The notes under the pieces: model-generated
Told to the model about the DNA's origin: nothing
The model's input: only the letters and a program-made list of their open reading frames with translations
The model's database searches: none
Position numbers and translations under genes: made by a program
Source: Desulfotomaculum sp.
GTDB lineage: Bacteria > Bacillota > Desulfotomaculia > Desulfotomaculales > Desulfohalotomaculaceae
NCBI GenBank assembly: GCA_021129825.1
Contig: JAJOKO010000006.1
Location: 1 to 37,265 of the forward strand
Length of the DNA: 37,265 bases
Reading direction: 5' to 3'
Shown here: one piece after another, positions 33,849 to 37,265 of the stretch
Numbering within the stretch: the first letter of the stretch is position 1
Layout of the letters: the number at the start of each line of letters is the position of its first letter

Positions 33849-34388
33849 TTAACTGGCAACTTGCTCTAATTCTTTCTGCTTGCGAACCGCTTCTAACACA
33901 TAAACAAAGTTTCTCAAATTCGCCGCCAATACCCCGGCAAAACTATACAACGGCGTCTGCATACCACCCAATACTTTGGCTAATAATACTTCCCGCGGAG
34001 GCAATTTAGCTAAAGCTGTAATTGCTTTATCATCTACTACTTTTCCTTCCAATAATCCCCCTTTGATACTCAAACCCTCATTAACTTCTTCGGAGAATTT
34101 AGATAAGATTTTGGCAGCTTCTACTATATTGCTTTGACTAAAAGTTAAAATTGTCGGACCAGATAAATAAGCATCTAAGCCTTTGATACCTAAATTAGCC
34201 ATAGCAATTTTAGTAAGCGTATTTTTGATTACTTTTATTTCGCAATCAGCTTGGCGTAATTCAGCTCGCAAATTAGTAATTTGTTCTACTGTAATGCCCC
34301 GGTATCCCGCTAAAATAGTTACTTGAGAATTTTGTATTTTTTCTTTAACTGCTGCTACAATTTGCTCTTTTTGCTGCTTACTTTGCAT
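33849..34388 (-). CDS. rplJ: 50S ribosomal protein L10
   Basis: ORF; GYRGITVEQITNLRAELRQADCEIKVIKNTLTKIA. Confidence 0.98.
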   Translation of the reverse strand: MQSKQQKEQIVAAVKEKIQNSQVTILAGYRGITVEQITNLRAELRQADCEIKVIKNTLTKIAMANLGIKGLDAYLSGPTILTFSQSNIVEAAKILSKFSEEVNEGLSIKGGLLEGKVVDDKAITALAKLPPREVLLAKVLGGMQTPLYSFAGVLAANLRNFVYVLEAVRKQKELEQVAS

Positions 34389-34438
34389 TAATACTATCCC
34401 CCTTTCACCAGTAGCGAATATATTTTTTGTCTAAACAT

Positions 34439-34565
34439 CAAAAAAGAGCCTCTTAGACATAGAAGCCCTTTAAATAAAATTATTTATCGGTATACTCCCA
34501 GCCTATGGTTGGAGACTAACGTCATTAAGTTTAAAACGCCAACCGTCTGAAGCAGGATTGCTTAT
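34439..34565 (-). promoter_or_regulatory. rplJ (L10) leader with terminal hairpin
   Basis: Structured 5' region before rplJ; ends AGGGCTTCT-atgtcta-AGAGGCTCTTTTTT, a terminator-like hairpin. Confidence 0.75.
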
Positions 34566-34571
34566 TAAATT

Positions 34572-35258
34572 TTAAGTTAAAACCTCTAAGGTATCAATCT
34601 TAACCCCTGGACCCATAGTACTAGACAACGTAATGCTTTTTAAATAAGTCCCTTTAATCGTTGCTGGTTTAGATTTTATCACCACATCTATCAATGCTTT
34701 TAAATTATCCTTTAATTTATCTACATCAAATGATACTTTACCAACAGGGGCATGGATTATACCACTTTTCTCTGTCCGGTAATTGATTTTACCGGCTTTA
34801 GATTCTTTAACAGCCTTCTCTACATCCATAGTCACAGTACCGATTTTGGGATTAGGCATTAAACCTCTGGGACCCAATACATGCCCCAGTTTACCAACCA
34901 AAGCCATCACATCTGGAGTAGCTACAGCTACATCAAAATCTAACCAACCGTCTTGCACTTTTTCCACCAAATCCTCAGCACCAACAAAATCGGCACCAGC
35001 ATTTTCGGCTTCTTTAGCTTTATCACCTCTAGCAAAAACCAACACCTTTTTGTTTTTACCAATTCCATGAGGCAACACCAATGCTCCACGGAGTTGCTGA
35101 TCGGCATGGCGAGTGTCCACATTTAAACGAATAGCTACTTCCACTGTTTCATCAAATTTTGCTGACGCAATCTTTTTAACTAAATCTATTGCCGCCGCCA
35201 GTTCATATAACCGTTCTTCATCTACCGCCTTAAGTGCTTCTTTAAATTTCTTACCCAT
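34572..35258 (-). CDS. rplA: 50S ribosomal protein L1
   Basis: [25 protein letters not shown]. Confidence 0.99.
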   Translation of the reverse strand: MGKKFKEALKAVDEERLYELAAAIDLVKKIASAKFDETVEVAIRLNVDTRHADQQLRGALVLPHGIGKNKKVLVFARGDKAKEAENAGADFVGAEDLVEKVQDGWLDFDVAVATPDVMALVGKLGHVLGPRGLMPNPKIGTVTMDVEKAVKESKAGKINYRTEKSGIIHAPVGKVSFDVDKLKDNLKALIDVVIKSKPATIKGTYLKSITLSSTMGPGVKIDTLEVLT

Positions 35259-35324
35259 TTAACAATAATCCTCCTTGGTGGTATTAACGCCCAGCACCAG
35301 GTGCTTGGCTCCCACACATATTCT

Positions 35325-35771
35325 TTACCCCTCCACAACTTCAATACCCATGCTCCGCGCTGTCCCCGCTATCATGCTCATTGCCGCTTCAATACTAGCT
35401 GCATTCAAATCCGGCATTTTCAACTCAGCAATTTCCTGTATTTTAGAACGCGGTACTTTAGCTACTTTTTTTACATTAGGTTCGCCAGATGCTGTTTCAA
35501 TACCAGCTGCTTTTTTTAATAATACCGCAGCCGGCGGCGTTTTAGTGATAAAAGAAAATGAACGATCTTCATAAACAGTTATTTCCACCGGCACAACCAA
35601 ACCCGCTTGCTTCGCCGTTTTATCGTTATATTCTTTCACAAAAGCCATGATATTAACCCCGTGCTGACCTAAAGCCGGTCCCACCGGCGGAGCCGGTGAA
35701 GCCTTGCCGGCAGGGATTTGCAATTTAATTACACCAATTATTTTTTTAGCCATCAATAACACACCTCCCAC
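35325..35771 (-). CDS. rplK: 50S ribosomal protein L11
   Basis: [38 protein letters not shown]. Confidence 0.99.
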   Translation of the reverse strand: MGGVLLMAKKIIGVIKLQIPAGKASPAPPVGPALGQHGVNIMAFVKEYNDKTAKQAGLVVPVEITVYEDRSFSFITKTPPAAVLLKKAAGIETASGEPNVKKVAKVPRSKIQEIAELKMPDLNAASIEAAMSMIAGTARSMGIEVVEG

Positions 35772-35805
35772 TTCAATCTTTACTACTAATTATCGCTCGC
35801 CGAAC

Positions 35806-36336
35806 TCAACTTATTTTTTCCACCTGTGCTATTTCTAATTCCATCAGGGTTTCACGCCCTTCAAACATAGAAACTATCACTTTCAATTTTCCTCTTTCGG
35901 GATAGATTTCTTGTACTACCCCGATGAAGTTTTCAAAAGGTCCGCTGATTATTCGCACCTTTTCATCTTTGGAAAAATCAACTCTAACACACGTATCGCC
36001 ACCCTCTGCTTGTTGAACAATCTTTTCCGCTTCGAGTTCACTCAGAGGAATCGGCTTAGAACCCGGCCCTACAAAACCGGTCACTCCTGGCGTATTACGC
36101 ACAACATACCAAGAAGTATCTGTCATCATCATTTCCACCAAAACATATCCCGGGAAAATCTTTTTTTTAGAAACTTTTCTTTGGCCATTTTTTATTTCAA
36201 CTTCATCTTCCACCGGTACCAAAACACAAAAGATTTTATCTTCCATATTCATTGATTCTATCCGTCTTTCTAAATTGGCCTTTACTTTATTTTCATATCC
36301 GGAATAAGTATGGATAACATACCACTTTTCACTCAT
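35806..36336 (-). CDS. nusG: Transcription termination/antitermination protein NusG
   Basis: ORF; KWYVIHTYSGYENKVKANLERRIESM, FPGYVLVEMMMTDTSWYVVRNTPGVTGFVG. Confidence 0.99.
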   Translation of the reverse strand: MSEKWYVIHTYSGYENKVKANLERRIESMNMEDKIFCVLVPVEDEVEIKNGQRKVSKKKIFPGYVLVEMMMTDTSWYVVRNTPGVTGFVGPGSKPIPLSELEAEKIVQQAEGGDTCVRVDFSKDEKVRIISGPFENFIGVVQEIYPERGKLKVIVSMFEGRETLMELEIAQVEKIS

Positions 36337-36378
36337 GCAAAAAGAACCTCACTTATCCAGTAATAGTTGTAAAGATTT

Positions 36379-36687
36379 TTATCCAACAATAGCTCTCAAT
36401 CCATGACTTAGCAAAGAATCTAGCAACCAAATCAAAATAGCAATCACTGTCACCGTTGCTAAAACAACTCCGGTATAAACCATCGTTTCCCGCCGTGTGG
36501 GCCAATATACTTTCTTCAATTCACCCTTAACTCCCACAAGAAAGTTCTTAACACCTGATAACCAACCCTCTTTAGAAACTTTAGCAGTGGTCTGCTTATC
36601 TTTTTTAGATAAAGTTGAATCTTGACTGGTTTTTTTATTGTTTTTTGAATTTTGCTTTTTAGAGAACACCATATCTAACCGCCACAT
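36379..36687 (-). CDS. secE: Preprotein translocase subunit SecE
   Basis: ORF; FLVGVKGELKKVYWPTRRETMVYTGVVLATVTVIAILIWLLD; start may be the internal ATG (MVFSKK). Confidence 0.95.
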   Translation of the reverse strand: MWRLDMVFSKKQNSKNNKKTSQDSTLSKKDKQTTAKVSKEGWLSGVKNFLVGVKGELKKVYWPTRRETMVYTGVVLATVTVIAILIWLLDSLLSHGLRAIVG

Positions 36688-36732
36688 CCTTATAACTAAC
36701 TCAGTTTTTCCACTTGAATATATAGATGATGC

Positions 36733-36882
36733 TTATCTGGTCTCTTTATGATCAGTATGCGTTTTACAAAAACGGCAATATTTTTTCATTTCAATTCTAT
36801 CAGGATTATTCCTCTTATTTTTAGTAGTTGTATAATTCCTCTTTTTACATTCCACACAAGCAATTGTAATCCCTAATCTCAA
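36733..36882 (-). CDS. rpmG: 50S ribosomal protein L33 (TTG start; not in ORF track)
   Basis: Translated by eye: [49 protein letters not shown]. Confidence 0.96.
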   Translation of the reverse strand: MRLGITIACVECKKRNYTTTKNKRNNPDRIEMKKYCRFCKTHTDHKETR

Positions 36883-36907
36883 TGTCAATACCTCCCTGCA
36901 TAATGAC

Positions 36908-36980
36908 AGTCGTCGGTCGTCGGAGATCGGTCGTCAGATTACTTGTGAGCATTCGCTTTGCGAATTTTTAACTGAAATTA
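36908..36980. repeat. Family D composite repeat, second copy
   Basis: cagtcgtcggtcgtcggagatcggtcgtcagattacttgtgagc then attcgctttgcgaat hairpin; compare 16129-16205. Confidence 0.65.
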
Positions 36981-37063
36981 AGACCACACCGTAAACCAAT
37001 TATTTTTATTCTTTTGCCGGTGTTAAGTTCGCAATACCAGCATTTTTGTAATTCTAAAATACA

Positions 37064-37089
37064 CTAAAAAAGCGGGATATCCCGCTTTA
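37064..37089 (-). terminator. Rho-independent terminator after tRNA-Met
   Basis: Minus AAAGCGGGATATCCCGCTTTTTTAG. Confidence 0.85.
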
Positions 37090-37123
37090 TCTTTAACTTT
37101 CTCACAATTTATTATAACAACAT

Positions 37124-37200
37124 TGGTAGCGGTGGCTGGACTTGAACCAGCGACTCCGCGGGTATGAACCGCGTGCTCTGACCAACTGAGCTACACCGCC
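37124..37200 (-). tRNA. tRNA-Met (CAT anticodon), CCA encoded
   Basis: GGCGGTGTAGCTCAGTTGGTCAGAGCACGCGGTTCATACCCGCGGAGTCGCTGGTTCAAGTCCAGCCACCGCTACCA; anticodon loop TTCATAC. Confidence 0.96.
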
Positions 37201-37210
37201 ATACTTAACT

Positions 37211-37265
37211 TGGAGCCACCGACCGGGATTGAACCGGTGACCTCATCCTTACCAAGGATGCGCTC
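37211..37265 (-). tRNA. tRNA-Thr (GGT anticodon), 5' part outside window
   Basis: GAGCGCATCCTTGGTAAGGATGAGGTCACCGGTTCAATCCCGGTCGGTGGCTCCA; anticodon loop TTGGTAA. Confidence 0.95.

Overview
The window is one almost entirely minus-strand ribosomal-protein / RNA-polymerase super-cluster of a low-GC, Clostridia/Peptococcaceae-like Firmicute (lineage inferred only from gene order and protein sequence). Read on the minus strand from the right edge: tRNA-Thr(partial)-tRNA-Met-rpmG-secE-nusG-rplK-rplA-rplJ-rplL-rpoB-rpoC-L7Ae-rpsL-rpsG-fusA-tuf-rpsJ-rplC-rplD-rplW-rplB-rpsS-rplV-rpsC-rplP-rpmC-rpsQ-rplN-rplX-rplE-rpsN-rpsH-rplF-rplR-rpsE-rpmD-rplO-secY-map-KOW protein-infA-rpmJ-rpsM-rpsK-rpsD-rpoA-rplQ-ecfA1-ecfA2-ecfT-truA-rplM-rpsI. 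The genes are ordinary housekeeping genes, but adk is missing from its usual secY-map position. The unusual content is in the spacers. They carry several families of small non-coding repeats: (A) about 210-260 bp MITE-like elements with GTGCGTGTTCGAAAAG inverted termini; (B) two about 200 bp elements with similar termini and a different interior, whose central stem differs between copies but keeps its pairing; (C) an element with TCTCGGAAA termini and a rearranged version of the A core; long REP-like hairpins (GGGGACACACCCGGCACTCA...TGAGTGCCGGGTGTGTCCCC); and many unrelated 7-bp tandem repeats. Some repeats are nested or share modules, and several carry G-quadruplex motifs. A promoter/terminator overlap lies between rpoC and the str genes. 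Everything was read by eye; no alignment, folding or database search was run.
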